A DNA stretch of 64,000 nt. Origin: Scilla litardierei. Taxonomy: Eukaryota; Streptophyta; Magnoliopsida; Asparagales; Asparagaceae. The position numbers and the translations under genes are program-made. The stretch lies in contig CM061132.1 of assembly GCA_030789695.1 (NCBI GenBank), forward strand, positions 29,717,730-29,781,729. The letters are read 5' to 3'. The first letter of the stretch is position 1; each line of letters opens with the position of its first letter. Below are positions 42,988 to 54,904 of this stretch, in pieces. The notes beneath the pieces were generated by a model that was not told where the DNA came from, did not search any database, and saw only the letters and a list, made by a program, of their open reading frames with translations.

Positions 42988-43159
42988 ATGTGTTTATTGT
43001 CTACTAATCAGTCATGAGAGCGGTTCATCTATTAAAAGATGAATCAAATAGGCACATGCATTTTCAGATAAACATTTTCATTCAAAACAAATTACATAAT
43101 TCAAATGCTCTCATAACATAAATTTTTCTCAAGACAAATTGCTAAGATAAAAATAGGGG

Positions 43160-44148
43160 CTAATCAAGCATGGCATCATTTTCGAAGTCATCAGCTGTAA
43201 ACTTGACTGGAGCATCAGAGGTCATCAGGTTTGTTTCAGCTTTATTTTTCATGTTTCTTTTATACAAATCCTGGAGATGCTGCGGAGTTCGACACACTCT
43301 GGACCAATGGCCTTTCATGCCACAGCTACTGCACTGGTCTTCCCATTCCCTCTTTGGGTGGGGGTGCATCATCTCTATTTTTGTCATTTCTGCGCCAGGT
43401 GAACTTCCGCTTACTTTAATTTCTTCGTTGTTGGACTTAGCCCCTAGTCCTTTTGTTCTGTCCCCCTTCATATGGTCTTTCTTTTCATTTGTTGTCCCTC
43501 TTCTTTCGAGAAGAAGAGGTATTATGAGCTTCTGGGAGGGGGGCAGTGCCAGGGAGCGCATGTTATGAGTGGCAAGGAGAAGCTCTCTGTTTTGTTCAGC
43601 CATGAGTAAACATGACAGCAGCTCAGAATACTTGGTGAACTTGCGTTTACGGTATTGCTGCATTAGTATCGCATCTTTTTCATAGAAGGACGTATACGTC
43701 TTTTCCAGCATGCGATCTTCTGAGACTTTTTCACCACACAACTTTAGGCGTGAGGTGATGCTAAAAAGTGCTGAGTTGTACTCAGCAATGGAATTAAAGT
43801 CCTACAGTCTCAGGTTCTCTCACTCATATCGTGTCTTTGGGGGTATAACATCTTTCTGATGTTTATACCTATCCTCAAGGACAGTCCATAGCTCAAGTGG
43901 ATCTTCGACCGTAAGGTATTCAGCCTTTAGGGTCTTGTCCACATGGCGGCGAATATAGATAATGGCTTCGCCTTTTCTATATCGCTTACATTTTCATTAT
44001 TAGTCACAGCAAAAATGAGGGACTTTGCCCGTAGATGAAACTTCACCTCGAGCTGCCAGCTCAGATAGTTTCTTCCTGATGCATCCAGCACTTCGAAATC
44101 GACACTTGTAATTTTAGCCATTTGATCTAGCAGAGCAAAAATATGCAT
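43160..44148 (-). pseudogene. Gag of element F
   Basis: The minus-strand N-terminal piece (43927-44148) has SVDFEVLDASGRNYLSW, the same start as element B. The C-terminal piece (43160-43741) has EKVSEDRMLEKTYTSFYEKD, LLATHN, and an intact CCHC knuckle CSSCGMKGHWSRVC followed by RTPQHLQDLY. Between them (43742-43926) the frame is lost but recognisable. It is better preserved than F's pol, and it shows what B's damaged knuckle once looked like. Confidence 0.82.
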
Positions 44149-44149
44149 G

Positions 44150-45710
44150 AATTAATAATTTAAACATAAACATTTTCATGCGGAGGCAATTTTAATATGA
44201 ATGGCTAATTGCGTGGATCGGCCAGTCCCACATAAATAATAGTCCAAAGTCCCATTATAGTCCATATTACACAAATGAAAGCTTTAAAAAGGAATTACAA
44301 CTTTGGAAACCTCCGTGGGTCCCTTATAATATCTTCAGCTTCAATTGTGGCCTCTGTCTCTATGGAAAATGGTCTTCGGTCTTGGACATTTACAAAATTT
44401 CCTCACTACAATTTCTCTCAAAAGTAAAAGAAAAGTGCAGGAAAATAATATATGGGACTTAAACAGCCGATCCAAAAACCACAATTAGCCATCCATGCAG
44501 AAAATTTGTGCTCATCAAACATTTTCATCAGACATTTTCATCACAGGCATCACATGCATTTAATATTTGTAGAGATGGATAAACAATTTAATCACTTAAT
44601 AATTATTGGACCACTGGGCAACGTCATACACCGTTAGGTTAGGTGACTAACGGCAAAGCGGTCACATGATCTTCCTAATTATTAAGCTTAAATATAATGC
44701 ACAACCACGCATGTAATATCCACATAATAGGTCAGTGATGCAGAGCATGTATAGATGATTTTACAGAAGAAATCATTTAATGCATGGGGTTGTGCAAAAT
44801 TTGGGTTTATTCCAAGAATTGGAAAGAGAGCCCAAAAATTAAACATGTTCTTCGTAAAAGGAAGAAGTTTTCCTTTTTAAATTCATCCCCAATATCCCCC
44901 AATAGTCCCCAATAATCCCTTATATGTCCACTTATTGCCCCATAGTATACCATGATTTTTCACGAATTTTTAGGCCCACAAACGCCCTTTTTAATTAATT
45001 TTTAGCCCAAAAAGCCTTCTAAGGCTTATTTTTAGCCTTCTCCCCCCGTTTCTTCTTCTTCTTCTTCTTCTTTTTTTGAAACAAGGCCTGCGGGCCTGAG
45101 GCCTGCAGTTCACTTGCGGGCTTCAGGCCCGCATTTTTTTTGAAGAAGAACTGGCCTGCGGGCCTGAAGCCCGCAGGTTGGCTGCGGGCTTCAGGCCCGC
45201 AGTCAATTTTTTTTCTTTTTTTTGTGAATCTGGGCTCGTATGCCCAAAAGGGTTTTGGGGCGGCGGCTAGGGTTAGCCACCACCGCCCCCATACAGCCGC
45301 CGAACGATAGAGGGGGGCAGCCGCCCCCTGCAAGGGGGACGGACACGGCGCCGGCCGCCTCCCCTAAGAGGGGGACGGCCATGGACGGTAGGGAGTGGGG
45401 GAACCCTAAAATTGGGTTTTTGGACGAAAAATTCATAGTTTCAGGCGATCTAGTAAATCCCTGTGTCGTTCTTGCGAGATCTAAGGGAAGAACAATCATA
45501 CGTATAATTAAAAACATCGTTTTTAGCGATTTACCTCTATATCCGTCCTCCGGATATAGCGACGGTTGAACGAAGTCCTATGCAGATGACGACGCTCGAT
45601 TGAGGAAGCCTAGCACTGCGCACATGGATCTCCCGTCTCCTCTCGCCTTCGCCTTCGCAACGAACGGAAAAATTTGTGGAAAAAATTTCTAGAGTCTCGT
45701 GCTGATAACG
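44150..45710 (-). other. Leader of element F with GC palindromes
   Basis: Noncoding sequence between F's 5' LTR and gag. 45080-45201 is a cluster of GCCTGCGGGCCTGAGGC-type palindromes: four or five alternations of GCGGGCTTCAGGCCCGC and its complement. 45285-45390 is rich in C-run/G-run palindromes (GGGGGCAGCCGCCCCC, CGGCGCCGGCCGCC). A CTT/GAA microsatellite lies at 45051-45072. The pattern parallels element B's leader. Confidence 0.65.
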
Positions 45711-45856
45711 TATTATGAATCAACTACTGGGGGAGGAACCCCCAGCCATTTATTTATAGGCATGGTAGGAGAATAGAAAGATATAATACATAGATATGGG
45801 CGTATCTCTAAGATACCCGCAATCCTAACCGACTCTGTTTATTTCCATTCACAACA
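45711..45856 (-). repeat. 5' LTR of element F
   Basis: This 146-bp LTR on the minus strand has the same two hairpins as the 29705-29850 copy. It is bordered on the left by CGTTATCAGCAC read on the minus strand (45699-45710), the primer-region sequence shared with element B. Confidence 0.88.
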
Positions 45857-46100
45857 TTTATGGCATTCTTAATCCAATTGATTAATTAATTGCAAATAAA
45901 GGATTAACAGAAACTGTATACATATCTGCTTATGGCATTCTTAATCCAATTGATTAATTAATTGCAAATACAACAAGGACAAGCCCATGTGGGCTTGTAC
46001 TTGCCCCCTTTATGTGAGAGGGAATATGAGAGACCCTCTCATATGGCGTATGATACCCATTATTCTCATATATATATATATATTTGAAAGGTAAAAGAAA
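45857..46100. other. Spacer with a 72-bp duplication and a TA repeat
   Basis: TTATGGCATTCTTAATCCAA and the following AATTGATTAATTAATTGCAAATA occur twice with a period of about 72 bp (45858 and 45930). ACAAGCCCA/TGGGCTTGT at 45970-45989 forms a small hairpin. A TA microsatellite (46066-46082) lies near the 3' end of the LINE. Confidence 0.6.
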
Positions 46101-46239
46101 TTCTATATTAAGTCAATATATACATACATTAGGAATCTAGGCCCAATAGAGAGAGGATAGGCCACAAGCGCCGTCACTCTCAACTATTAGTCCCCGACAC
46201 CCAAAAGTACAAAACTTTGTCTACTAGGCTCTTAAGGCC

Positions 46240-49200
46240 CTATCCATTATCGAGAATCCCCAATTTGACAGCTTCGCCAGCCTCTTCGTCATCAATATCC
46301 TGATCTCCCAAAACTATTCTCGTGTCTGCAGCAATATCTTCAAATAATTTGGTCTTGCATTTTCTCGTATCCTCAAAAAGTCTTCTGTTCCACTCTCTCC
46401 ATATATGCCAGACCATACATGCTAGTACAGATTTGGCTAGGCGGCTCAGGAGATTGTTTTTGCAAAAGAGTTTCAGGTAAATATCCCCCACATCCTCTAG
46501 AGAACGTCTGGATGGTACATGAACCCCAAGCTTTAATAAACTTTGGACCAAAATATAGGCTGAGAACTCACAATTAAAGAATATGTGGCTTACTGTCTCT
46601 TCTGATTGTCCATCACAGATGACGTAGCCGCTTTGATCATTCATCCCCCATCTCACCAGTTTTTCCTTAGTAAGGAGCTTATCATTAAATGCACGCAGCA
46701 ATGACAAGGCCATCTTTGGGACATGGCTGCTGAACCAAATTACCTTGTAGAACCGGAATTTAGCTCCATGACTTTGAGAGCAGTCCCAGGTGTCCATGTA
46801 GCAGAAACTAGGACCTGGCAACCACGTCTAGCGATCCGTTCCCGCCGTCAGCTTGTACTGTGATAATAGTGGCCGGATTTGTTGAAGAGCAGGGTCCTCC
46901 TTCCATGCACAACTGTTCCATAGTCAGCAATCATTTTGTGTTCATCCCCAGGTGGAATTCTGTGCTCGGCATTGAGTGGACCCATGTGCATCCAGTGATC
47001 AAGCCAGAAGAAAGTTGAGCGGCCATCTCGGACCTCCTCCTTGATAAGTTTTTGTGATATCCTCCTACTTGCTAGCATGTGTTTCCATGTCCCCGACTGA
47101 GTAACATCGCCTTTTGCTGCAAAAAAAATTATTCGAATCCCCGTAGTTATCCTTCATATAGCTGGCCCATAAACATTTGCTGAAGAAGTATTGCCATGTT
47201 AGTTTGATCCCTGAGGCCATACTAAGGTCTCCAAGTAGGCGAAGACCCACCCCCCTTCCTCCTTGGGTTTGCAGCTGTCTCTCCATGACCAAACACGGGA
47301 TTTGCCCCATATGAAGCGTCTACAAGCAGATGAAATAGAGCGAATAATTGTAAGGGGAAGGCGGTAAGCTTGTATCCAAAAAGAGACCATATCGTAGATA
47401 ACCGATCTGACCAATTCAATGCGGCCAGCAATTGTAAGAGAGGTAGAAGTCCACCCCATGAGTCTTTTTTTACATTTATCCACGAGCCTTCCGTACATTG
47501 GCGCTTTATGATATTTGGAAGAAGAGGGAGCCCCAGGTACGTAGTAATGGTTGTTGATATGCGAATGCCGAGATAATCAGCTAGGAGAGAAGGATTTTTG
47601 GTCCCTTTACTGAACAAACCTGAGCTCTTGTACCAATTGACATTTAGGCCTGTTTGCAGAGTGAAAGTTTGTAATAGCGATTTCAGCCCCTCGAAAGAGT
47701 GTTGGTTAGCTCTAGTAAACACAAGGAGATCGTCTGCAAAAAGAAGATGGGATATTGCTCCAGTGCGTCGCATAGGGTGAATAGAACGAGAGGTAATAGC
47801 CTTGTTCATCATAAGTGAAAAGGCCTCCATCACGATGACAAACCGATATGGTGATAAAGGATCGCCTTGCCTTAGTCCCCTGTTCCCCTTGAAGTATCCA
47901 GCAGGAGAGCCATTTACCATAACAGAGAATGTAGGAGTGGATATGCATTCCTTGATCCAGTTGATGAATATATGGTTGAACCCCAGAAGATGAAGCATGT
48001 AGTAGACAAACTCTCTATTCACACTATCAAATGCCTTCCTCAAATCCAGTTCAATACATGCTCTAGCTCCCATTGGGTTACTGTAGTCCCTGATTTGTTC
48101 ATGTGCTAGGAGGGAGCAATCTGAAAGTAGACGACCCTTCAAGAAGGAAGCCTGGTTTGGAGATATGAGATCATGCACTACCGTTTTCAAACGATTGCAG
48201 AGCACCTTACTAATAATTTTATAGAGGACGTTACAACATGAAATTGGCCTGTAGTCACCAAGCCCAGTAGCATTAGAATTCTTTGAGATGAGCATCAAGA
48301 AAGTATGGTTTAGTTGATGCTCCATGACACCTTTCCTGAAGAAGGATTGGATCGCTCTAGTGACCTCCTCTCCAATCAAGTCCCAATGATGGTGATAGAA
48401 ATGGCCATTGAATCCATCGGGTCCCGGGGCTTTTTCAGCGCCAATTTGGAATACAGTAGTCTTCACCTCATCTTTAGAAACACTTCTGTCATACCAAACT
48501 TTTGCTTCAGGGGAAAGCTTGCGCTTTGGTACGAGTTTAGGGAATATCTGCCAATAATGATCCTGATTGTAGAGACTTTCATAGAATTTTGGGGCTTCTA
48601 TTTTTACCTCTTCATAAGATTTGTTCTGGGAACCTCCAGCTGTCACAAGATGATACAAATTGTTATGCCCCTCCCTTGCCTTCATGGATGCGTAGAAGAA
48701 TTTTGGGTTTCTATCACCAAGCTTTAACCACTCCTGACGACTCCTTTGTCTGTACATTTCTTCCTCCATATCCAGTAATTTTGATAGTTTCAGTGAGAGA
48801 CACTGCTCATCCTTTTGAAGATCTGAGGAAAAGTGAAGAGTGCTATTGGATCTGATTTCAGACAGTTGTTTGCGGCACATATTGAGATTGTTGGCCAAAT
48901 TATCTCATGCATCCAGCTATGTAGTCTATGCTTTAATCTTCTTAGTTTTTGGATTACACAAAACAATGGGGAGCCAAAAGTGTACTGATCCCATTCAGCT
49001 TCAACCAACTCTTTGTAACCTGGAATTTTCAACTAATGAGTAAAGAATTTAAAGGGTTTGGGATCGGTGGGTACCTTTGGGTGAAGATATATCATCATTT
49101 GTGAGTGGTCGCTTGTAGCCAGGTCAAGATATTCTACAAAAGAGTCTGATAGTTTACTAGTCCATTCGGTATTGCAGAACACTCGGTCCAATTGTGCAGC

Positions 49201-49783
49201 GATCCTTCCCACACCTAACCGCTTGTTGCACCAGCTGAGTCTATCACCCTTGCTTTTAAGCTCATTTAGTCCACAGTCGTTAATACAGTTTTTGAACTCT
49301 TCAACCATGTTTGCTAATAGCTTCCGCCCCCCTAATCTTGTCTTTAGTGTAGAGGACACAGTTGAAGTCACCCACAACTAGCCACACTTCATTTTGTAGA
49401 CTAATAGAATCGGCTTTCAGATCTACCCATAATTTCCTCCTGTCGATGCTAGTATTGAAGGCATAGATGGCTGTTAAAATCATTGAAAACCCCCCTGCAT
49501 TTAGGCATCGAACAGTTATGTGCTGAGGGGAGCTGGAAATCTGGGTGGCTTGCCATACTAAAGGATTAAATCCCAGTAGAATGCGGCCTCCTTTGTGGAG
49601 CAAAAAATTGTCCAGGGTCAACCAGTTTTTTGGGAGACAGGACTTCTTATTTGGAGAGTCATGCTTCAACTTTGTTTCCAACAAAACCACAGCTGAAGGT
49701 TTCAGGCTACGCAATTTTTTCGAAAGGTCCCTACGCCTCACTACATTATTGAGGCCTCTTGTATTCCACAGAAACACAGTCAT
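46240..49783 (-). pseudogene. LINE ORF2: endonuclease, reverse transcriptase, zf-RVT
   Basis: Reading leftward: endonuclease (49783-49301, FLWNTRGLNN, LLETKLKHD, LVVGDFNCVLYTKDKIRG; then 49377-49033 in another frame with LNELKSKGDRLSWCNKR, LDRVFCN and TSDHSQMMI); linker (49032-48790); RT (48898-47222, KAPGPDGFNGHFY, YRPISCCNVLYKIISK, LDLRKAFDSVNREF, GLRQGDPLSPYRF and catalytic HLLFADDLLVF); connection region in shifting frames (47498-46848); and zf-RVT (46821-46240, SEETVSHIFFNCEFS). Catalytic boxes survive, but frame changes at about 49340, 48890, 47490, 47310, 47080 and 46830 and a stop at 49033-49035 kill it. Confidence 0.87.
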
Positions 49784-51858
49784 TGGGCGATGTTGGCTCG
49801 GGGAAGACTGCCTCCCTGCAGTCTTGTGCTCTTTCTGACAGCAATTGGTTGGGGCTGGGATTTTGGCCTAGTCACTTTAGCACTGTTTAGCAATCTTTCC
49901 TCTTCAAGCTCCCATTCAGGATTTTCCACATAAAGCACTTCAGGTGTGTCATCTTCTTCAAGATCTCTCACCATATTCAAGCATGTTGGGGCCATTTCTA
50001 ACTGAGTAATGTGATATGCTCTTATATGAGGATTATCCCTCTTCACAACTGATTGTGAATGCCCCACTATTTTTGTGTGCTCTGTTGTCGAGTGTTGCCC
50101 AAGGTTTCCCAGAGTTGGGGCCCATATTCATGCAATAGCTTCATTAGTCTTCATGCTCGAGATTGGCAAGCCTATTCCAGGCCTTGTAAACTGGCCAAGC
50201 TCAGCTAATGTTGGTTGATCAACATTGAGCTCAGCACATGAGGTGTCCACAGAAACTGTTTCCTGTGCTTGCGAGGCATCCATCCTTGTATCAGAACGAG
50301 CATTAGAACATGGTTTTATTGTGATATCAAATTCTGGATTTACCTTCTGTAAAATTTCTTTCTCATTGTTATTCACTCCCACGTTATCCTGTGCAGTACA
50401 TATGATCTCAGGATGAATTAGGACCGGTTGAAGCTCAGCACATGGTTTGCTGGCAATCTTGCCTGATGCCGAATCCTTCTCCAGTTCTGGAGTCTCCGTA
50501 GTGTTCTCCGAAGTACTTCCCTCTGCATTCACACAATCTTCAGTATTTGAATTCTTATCTGTACCTGGATTTTCCAATTTTTCAGTATCCTTAACTTGGA
50601 TTGAAGGGAGCTTAGTTGAATCAGGACACTGTGAATCTGAGTGACCAAAGCACACACAATTTTGACATCTGGGAGGTTCCCCTTCAATTTTGACTTCAAT
50701 AGTTAATGGAGACCCACCCACAGGCTGCACTATCACATGTTTTGGAATAGGTTTATTGGCGCTGACCTCCACAAGGCATGTAGCGTATGAAAGACGCTCC
50801 TTCTTTGCCGTGAGTCTATCTAAGCTTATTGGATTATCGATAACCGATGCAATGATATTGAAAATTTCTAAGGACCACATCCCCAAAGGCACCCCATGGA
50901 GTTGTACCCACATGGGTACTGACGTTAAGATATCTCGTTCATGATTGAGGGATGGACTCCATTTCTGCAGTACAACCAGCCTTCCATCAAACATCCAAGG
51001 ACCACCATGGAGTATCTTTTCACAGTCTTCACCATCAGCAAATTTAAAGCAAAAAAACCCATTGTCTCTACTAAAGATTTGTACACCTGACTTGAGTTTC
51101 CATAGTCTGTCCACCCATGCACTGATTTGCCCATAATATGGGACGTCTCCCAGGACATAGCCTTCTAGTGAGTTCTTCCATTGTTCTGCCCCCTTCGCCA
51201 TTAGAGTTTTGTCAACCCAGGCGACTTCTGACTTATCCTCTTGTACATGAGGAGGCACAAATTTCATTGCCACATCAGAATCATAGGTTCGGATGTTAGC
51301 ACATACGTCGGACCAAGATTGTTTGGCGACATTGGTGACTATCTTAATATCAAACTTTGGTCTCACAGGAACTTTATCAAACACTTTCCGTGCACCACTA
51401 ATTTTCTCAAATTTTCGGAAAGAATTGGGATTATTACCTTTTCCTTTCTGGAATCGATTCTTTGGGAATTGATCTCCTGCTTTTGCTGGACCAGAACTCC
51501 CCCCAATTGAATTCCCCATCCCTCCCACTCCATTCTTTGATCTGCCCAGGTTCTTCCTATTGGCAACAATTTTCCAACCCATCGTATCTGCATCAGGTTT
51601 AGATGAATCACCATACTGAATCTCCCGTCTGCCACGAGCTGCATCATCAACTTGAGTTGATTCCTTTACCTGGATGCGAATCTCATCAATCCTTTTACCT
51701 GCCTCATGAGATCCATCGGATTCATTGACCAGGTCGCAAATGTCATCATTTCCTTTTCTTTGCTTATCACCAGCCTCATGAGATCCATCGGAAACCCTTG
51801 GAGCGCCGCTCTCTCCTGGATCGCCCGGCGGCTCTCCACCGCAAAGACTGGAGCTCAT
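49780..51858 (-). pseudogene. LINE ORF1: DUF4283 / zinc-knuckle RNA-binding protein, one in-frame stop
   Basis: From the ATG at 51858-51856 the frame runs 576 codons to a TGA at 50130-50128, then stays open in the same frame to a TGA at 49782-49780. ORF1 is therefore about 691 codons with one internal nonsense codon. The N-terminus repeats SDGSHEAG. A DUF4283-like RNA-binding core contains WKNSLEGYVLGD, FFCFKFADGEDCEKILHGGP and VPMWVQLHGVPLGMWS. The knuckle is CQNCVCFGHSDSQC. A charged, low-complexity tail follows. The final TGA overlaps ORF2's ATG as ATGA, an arrangement that can couple termination to reinitiation. ORF1 coats element RNA. Confidence 0.82.
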
Positions 51859-51861
51859 CGT

Positions 51862-51862
51862 A

Positions 51863-51896
<34 letters not shown>
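51862..51896. repeat. GT microsatellite
   Basis: An imperfect TGTGTATATG start becomes a pure (GT)n run of about ten units, just upstream of LINE ORF1 on its coding strand. Confidence 0.9.
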
Positions 51897-52553
51897 ATCT
51901 TCTAACCCCCTAAAATAACCCTCTTTTTGACCCCCTATCAAAGCCCTCCATCCCATTTAAACCAATGGCTAAGATTGCCCCACCCCCAAGTCATCCCATG
52001 TGACTTTTGATGAGATTTTCAAAATCTCATCAATTTCTCCCCAAAAGTGGCCTCACTTTTGCAGCCAAAAAAATAAAACCCCCCTTTAATCCAATGGGTT
52101 AACTGATGGGCAGCTGGTATTACACAAAAACTACCCTCTCTCTCTCTCAGCACGCAACCCCACCCCAGGGCCCCCAAGCCGTCACCCTCTCACAGCACCC
52201 TCTCTCTCTCTCTCACAGCACGCAACCCCCATCCCCCAAGCCGTCATTCTCTCTCACAGCAGAAGAAATTTTCCCGCTCACTCTCCTTCCTCTCTTTCTT
52301 TCTTTTTGATCAGCTTCTTCCCTCGTTCTTCTTCCTTTGATTCTTCATCTTGTAAGCATAGGTGGACGCAAAGAAGAGGAATAGAGGAAGGATCTTCAAC
52401 TGGTTGAAACGTATGCAGCTGTTTTTTTCTTCAACATGGGTTCTCCTTCCCACTTTTCCTTTCATTTTCTTTTTTTTCTGTTTTTTTCTCAACATATGAT
52501 CAACTCATGCTGTCAAAATGAGAAAATCAACTGAGAAAATAAAATAAACTGAC
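51897..52553. other. Unassigned, CT-rich
   Basis: No gene is seen. A segment with CTCTCTCTCTCAGCACGCAACCCC recurs within 52134-52260 (about 80-bp spacing), with CCCCCAAGCCGTCA after each copy. It leads to the palindrome array. Confidence 0.5.
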
Positions 52554-53580
52554 AGTTCTGAGTGTGGTTTCAGTCCACATATTGACAGGGGAGTGGACTG
52601 AAACCAATGGTTTCAGTCCACTCAACTTTCTTCTGAGGACTGAAACCAATGGTTTCAGTCCACTCATGTCAATATGTGGACTGAAACCATTGGTTTCAGT
52701 CCCCATATTGACAGTTGAGTGGACTGAAACCAATGGTTTCAGTCCACGGAGTTCTGAGTGGACTGAAACCAATGGTTTCAGTCCACTCAAATGTCAATAT
52801 GGGGCCACTCAACTGTCAATATGGGGACTGAAACCAATGGTTTCAGTCCCCATATTGACATTTGAGTGGACTGAAACCATTGGTTTCAGTCCACAGAGTT
52901 CTGAGTGGACTGAAACCAATGGTTTCAGTCCACTCAAATGTCAATATGGAATGGTTTCAGCCCCCATATTGACAGTTGAGTGGACTGAAACCATTGGTTT
53001 CAGTCCACATATTGACAGTTGAGTGGACTGAAACCATTGGTTTCAGTCCCCATATTGACAGTTGAGTGGACTAAAACCAATGGTTTCAGTCAACTCATGT
53101 CAATATGTGGACTGAAACCAATGGTTTCAGTCCACTCAGAACTGTCAATATGTGGACTGAAACAAATTCAGTCCACATATTGACAGTTCTGAGTGGACTG
53201 AAACCATTGGTTTCAGTCCACATATTGACATGAGTGGACTGAAACCATTGATTTCAGGCCCCATACTGACATGAGTTGACTGAAACCATTGGTTTCAGTC
53301 CACAGAAGAATGTTCTGAGTGGACTGAAACCATTGGGTTCAGTCCCCATATTGACAGTTCTGAGTGGACTCACACCATTGGTTTCAGTCCACTCAGAACT
53401 GTCAATATGTGGACTGAAACCATTGGTTTCAGTCCACTCAGAACTGTCAATATGTGGACTAAAACCCTGGGTTTCAGTCCACTCAGAACTGTCAATATGT
53501 GGGCTGAAACCATTGGTTTCAGTCCACTCAGAACTTTCTTCTGTGGACTGAAACCAATGGTTTCAGCCCATCTTAATACA
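52554..53580. repeat. Palindrome array 1 (about 22 units)
   Basis: About 22 copies of a 24-26 bp palindrome, with arms GGACTGAAACCA and TGGTTTCAGTCC around a central AT or TA, are spaced 40-46 bp apart. Linkers come in two complementary forms, TCAGAACTGTCAATATGTGG and CCATATTGACAGTT(CT)GAGT, and occasionally a TTCTTCTG variant. The array is therefore palindromic at unit level and mixed in linker orientation. Long frames reading WTETNGFSP-like repeats are by-products. A FAR1-like fragment and a PMD-like gene follow immediately. Confidence 0.95.
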
Positions 53581-53667
53581 ATAATTATCTTAATACAATA
53601 CTACGGAGTCAATACTAATGATGTTTTTATATAATTGGTTTTAATGGACAGATAGATATACGCTAAG

Positions 53668-53925
53668 ATGAATAATGTGGATGTTTTTGGATCAACTATT
53701 ATTGAGCATTCATTAGAAGAAGAAAGTTCATATTTTCAGCATGTGGGTTGTGCAGAGAAGGAAGTTAATGTTGAACAAACACAAGCAACAGAATCAAATT
53801 TCAATAGTGTTGGTAGTGCATTGGATGAAACTGTTGAAGCACCCACACAAGCAGATAATGTGTTGTATGTTGGAAAGAAGTTTCAATCTATAGAAGAGGC
53901 AGAAGAATGCTATACATTAAGATCT
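53668..53925 (+). pseudogene. FAR1/mudrA-like N-terminal fragment
   Basis: From the ATG at 53668 the frame is acidic and Ser/Gln/Thr-rich, then reaches LYVGKKFQSIEEAEECYTL. This resembles the start of the FAR1 DNA-binding domain found in FAR1-related proteins and MULE transposases (V-G-x-x-F-x-S-x-E-E-A-x-x-F/C-Y). The domain breaks off within about 15 residues. Later residues of this frame run antisense through exon 2 of the neighbouring minus-strand gene. Probably a transposase exon-1 remnant. Confidence 0.5.
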
Positions 53926-53969
53926 CCAGTTTTTCGGATGAAGATCGCTCAGATTAAAATAATTCTTAC

Positions 53970-54852
53970 CAGTCTAGCATTAAGATCGCTCAGATCTTTT
54001 CCAGCAATTGTTTTTCGGATTCCCAACAAGTTCCATTTAAGGAATCTTGGTTCCTTTTCCGCATTCCCAGGGATCTCTTCAAATATGTTTACATGCTCGC
54101 ACAACCAATACTAGAATACATTAAAAATATGTTAGTTACGACGTTGCATAAATATATATGAAAAATTATACTATACACTATCAAACTAACTTACAAGCAA
54201 TCCGATAGTGCATCCCCCTTATTGCTCCTTTTGAGTTGGCATATTTCTCTACATTCTCCATGAGGAAGTCACGTATCGCGGAAGCCCAAGCAATCTCAAA
54301 ACATTTTTCGACCACTTGCAACACTATTGAAGTAGTCATGGTCCCCCCGGCATTGGGAAAGAATGTGCTTGCACAAAAAAGGAGGATTACCAAGGATCTT
54401 ATTTCCTCTGGATCTCTAATCTCCTTTCCAAGGCACCTATCAATTGCCACTGATACCATCGCTGGCCTTATCTTCCTGGCTCCAGGGAAGTATTCGTTCA
54501 TGAAGGTATCTCCTTTCTCCCCTCCTCTATACCCCTTTTCCAGAGGATGCCCTACTATTGGTAGTCCAACTATACCTCCAATATCAGTCGGCGTGACATT
54601 CAAATACCTACTTCCAATATTGAATGCCCTGTTTTCGTGGTCATATGTGTCTAATACTGTCATTATATCACTGTTATTCTTTTCCATTCGACCTAGGTGT
54701 TCTTCATCCACTACAATCCCTTCTATCATCCAACGGAAGGGTGTTCTCCTTATTTCATCGTGCTCCGCAGCGCTAAGATGTTTCCATACCTCTCTTATCT
54801 TAATCACCACAGTATGTAGAGTAGATCTAAAATGCAGCACATTGTCTCCCAT
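53970..54852 (-). CDS. Plant-mobile-domain / DUF1985-like gene inside the foldback region, two exons
   Basis: The main minus-strand exon (54852 down to about 54192) encodes about 220 residues: FRSTLHTVV, TPFRWMIEGIVVDEEHL, FNIGSRYLNVTPTDIGGIVGLPIVGHPLEKG, LVILLFCASTFFPNAGGTM. The pattern (T-P-F ... L-x-x-T-x-x-D-I-x-x-I-x-G-L-P) is that of the plant mobile domain and DUF1985 proteins often carried by plant MULEs. It ends at a perfect donor, GCTT|GTAAGT. An acceptor TTCTAG at 54111 (minus strand) opens a 141-nt exon (54110-53970) reading YWLCEHVNIFEEIPGN onward, closed by the donor CTG|GTAAGA. The exon phases differ by one base, so either the exon boundary is wrong or one indel broke the gene. 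Function is unknown. Confidence 0.55.
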
Positions 54853-54904
54853 CCTACAAGATAATTAGCATTAACATAATATTATAGCAAAACTGATTAA
54901 AATT

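Larger units (their letters stand above)
29705..45856 (-). mobile_element. Element F: minus-strand Ty1/copia, split by element C
   Basis: LTRs of 146 bp lie at 29705-29850 and 45711-45856 (minus-strand order TGTTGTGAATGG...TTCATAATA). On the minus strand, CGTTATCAGCAC follows the 5' LTR, as in element B, and the 3' LTR is preceded by the purine tract AAAGGGGAG. The flanks CTTAT (29700-29704) and TTTAT (45857-45861) are a target duplication with one later change. Coding is badly decayed. Element C sits in the integrase region, so F is the older of the two. Confidence 0.87.
46100..51900 (-). mobile_element. Element H: plant L1-type LINE, decayed
   Basis: The minus-strand non-LTR retrotransposon has ORF1 (51858-49780) overlapping ORF2 (49783-46240). 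ORF2 holds an apurinic/apyrimidinic-type endonuclease, a reverse transcriptase and a zf-RVT domain. It has no LTRs. The 3' end is near 46.1 kb beside a TA-rich tail, the 5' end near or just beyond a GT microsatellite at 51862-51896. I could not identify the target duplication. At least six frameshifts and two nonsense codons interrupt coding. Confidence 0.88.

Noticed and set aside
52564..53634. Long frames with WTETNGFSP / GLKPLVSVHS peptide repeats on both strands
   Set aside because: They are translations of the palindrome array. They occur in several frames and both strands with the array's period, and have no independent start context or family similarity.
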